NCBI GenBank assembly: GCA_036564195.1 | Contig: DATCLA010000146.1 | Span: 1-5,618 of the forward strand | Length of the DNA stretch: 5,618 bases | Reading direction: 5' to 3' | Source: DATCLA01 sp036564195 | GTDB lineage: Bacteria > Bacillota > UBA4882 > UBA8346 | The notes under the pieces: generated by a model | Databases searched by the model: none | What the model saw: the letters and a program-made list of their open reading frames with translations, nothing else | What the model was told of the DNA's origin: nothing | Part shown: positions 4,939 through 5,618 of the stretch, one piece after another | How positions within the stretch are numbered: position 1 is the stretch's first letter | Layout of the letters: the number at the start of each line of letters is the position of its first letter | Made by a program: the position numbers and the translations under genes

Positions 4939-5532
4939 TCAGGCAAAAAATTGGGCTAATCCGCAAATGTGACATCGAATAAACTCATTTAAAGAGCTGT
5001 CAACCCAGGCATCACTCCGGTAGTGCCTGACGATCTCCAATATTCCTTCGACGAGATTGGTGGCGCTGATGTGCATGATAAAAGCAGCGCTTTCCGACGG
5101 TTGCTCTTCCAAACTGTTGATAAAATGCTCTTCTAAAAAGCCAATGAGCTTCTCTTTGATATGCTCGTACTTTGTTCCATAACTCTTGTCAAAGACTAAT
5201 AATAATTGCCGCCGGTTCTTTTTGATAAGCATACCGACACCGATAGCGATTGTCCGGATAAATTCTGCAATAAAATCTCGATCGGCAAAACTCTTACCGA
5301 TCTCATATTGCAACAATTTCTCTAAGAGCTGATTGATTTGACTGTTTACCGGATCGACAATCATAGCAAACAGTTTTTCTTTACTTTCAAAATAGTTATA
5401 GATATTACTGACACTGACGCCTGCCCGAGCCGCCACTTTTTGCATGGACGCCCCGATAAAACCCTTTTCGAGAAACACCTCAATGGCTGCGTTTTCTATC
5501 TTTTCCCTGATCTCATCTTTTAAAATTTGCAT
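4939..5532 (-). CDS. TetR/AcrR-family transcriptional regulator
   Basis: Cytosolic DNA-binding repressor of 197 residues, typical length for the family. Residues about 8-53 form the TetR N-terminal domain: REKIENAAIEVFLEKGF, then the helix-turn-helix MQKVAARAGVSVSNIYNYFESKEKLF (about 30-55) with the recognition helix around VSVSNIYNYF. The rest is the variable helical ligand-binding and dimer domain, which does not reveal the ligand. The start at 5532 has a modest AGGAA 7 bases upstream, which lies inside the predicted operator. The strong promoter at 5588-5560 and the palindrome at 5534-5551 indicate autorepression. The hydrolase gene downstream on the same strand carries a matching site and is the likely regulated partner. 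Stop codon TGA at 4941-4939; no clear terminator follows, so read-through into the hydrolase gene is possible. Confidence 0.95.
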   Translation of the reverse strand: MQILKDEIREKIENAAIEVFLEKGFIGASMQKVAARAGVSVSNIYNYFESKEKLFAMIVDPVNSQINQLLEKLLQYEIGKSFADRDFIAEFIRTIAIGVGMLIKKNRRQLLLVFDKSYGTKYEHIKEKLIGFLEEHFINSLEEQPSESAAFIMHISATNLVEGILEIVRHYRSDAWVDSSLNEFIRCHICGLAQFFA

Positions 5533-5533
5533 T

Positions 5534-5551
5534 AACGAATTCCTATTCTTT
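5534..5551. promoter_or_regulatory. Predicted operator of the TetR regulator (autorepression)
   Basis: AACGAAT-TCCT-ATTCTTT on the plus strand is an 18-bp imperfect palindrome (6 of 7 arm positions symmetric). It lies between the -10 box and the start codon, covering the predicted transcription start region and the ribosome binding site. A close copy on the opposite strand precedes the hydrolase gene. Confidence 0.6.
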
Positions 5552-5559
5552 TTTATTTC

Positions 5560-5588
5560 ATTTTATTGGATCCTCCAGTGGTTGTCAA
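5560..5588 (-). promoter_or_regulatory. Promoter of the TetR gene
   Basis: TTGACA at 5588-5583, 17-base spacer, TAAAAT at 5565-5560, a near-consensus sigma-A promoter. The predicted start point is near 5553, giving a leader of about 20 nt that contains the operator. Confidence 0.8.
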
Positions 5589-5618
5589 TCATTTTTATGC
5601 CCCAGATGGGTATTTTTG

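Overview
The window carries five confident genes, all on the minus strand, so it reads from right to left. In transcription order they are a TetR-family repressor (5532-4939), a metallo-beta-lactamase-fold hydrolase (4763-3996), a cytoplasmic glycerophosphodiester phosphodiesterase (3522-2785), a UgpB-type periplasmic solute-binding protein (2320-1028) and the first 319 codons of its ABC-transporter permease (959 to beyond base 1). One weak 76-codon frame (3981-3751) is listed with doubt. I see no RNA genes of standard type, CRISPR arrays or mobile elements.

Organism: strong Shine-Dalgarno sites, GTG starts, near-consensus sigma-A promoters and U-tailed terminators point to Bacillota (Firmicutes). 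The binding protein has a Sec signal peptide but no lipobox cysteine, which is unusual for a cell without an outer membrane. A diderm Bacillota lineage (Limnochordia/Hydrogenispora-like or Negativicutes-like) is therefore my best guess. This is inference only.

Region by region: (1) 5618-3996 is a TetR plus hydrolase unit. The TetR gene has a TTGACA-N17-TAAAAT promoter. An 18-bp imperfect palindrome sits between that promoter and the start codon, and a nearly identical palindrome lies upstream of the hydrolase gene. This looks like an autoregulated repressor with its target gene. (2) 3995-2785 holds the phosphodiesterase gene, whose leader contains a strong promoter followed about 35-75 nt later by an intrinsic terminator. 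(3) 2784-2321 holds a second copy of the same promoter, purine-rich leader and terminator, now ahead of the transporter operon. (4) 2320-1 holds the binding protein and permease, separated by a GC-rich intercistronic hairpin.

How it fits together: importer plus cytosolic phosphodiesterase resembles the Ugp/UgpQ route for taking up glycerophosphodiesters and releasing glycerol 3-phosphate. The most interesting signal is the duplicated promoter-leader-terminator module in front of both transcription units. It suggests one shared attenuation/antitermination control, comparable in principle to GlpP control of glycerol genes in Bacillus, or alternatively a pair of related short RNAs.
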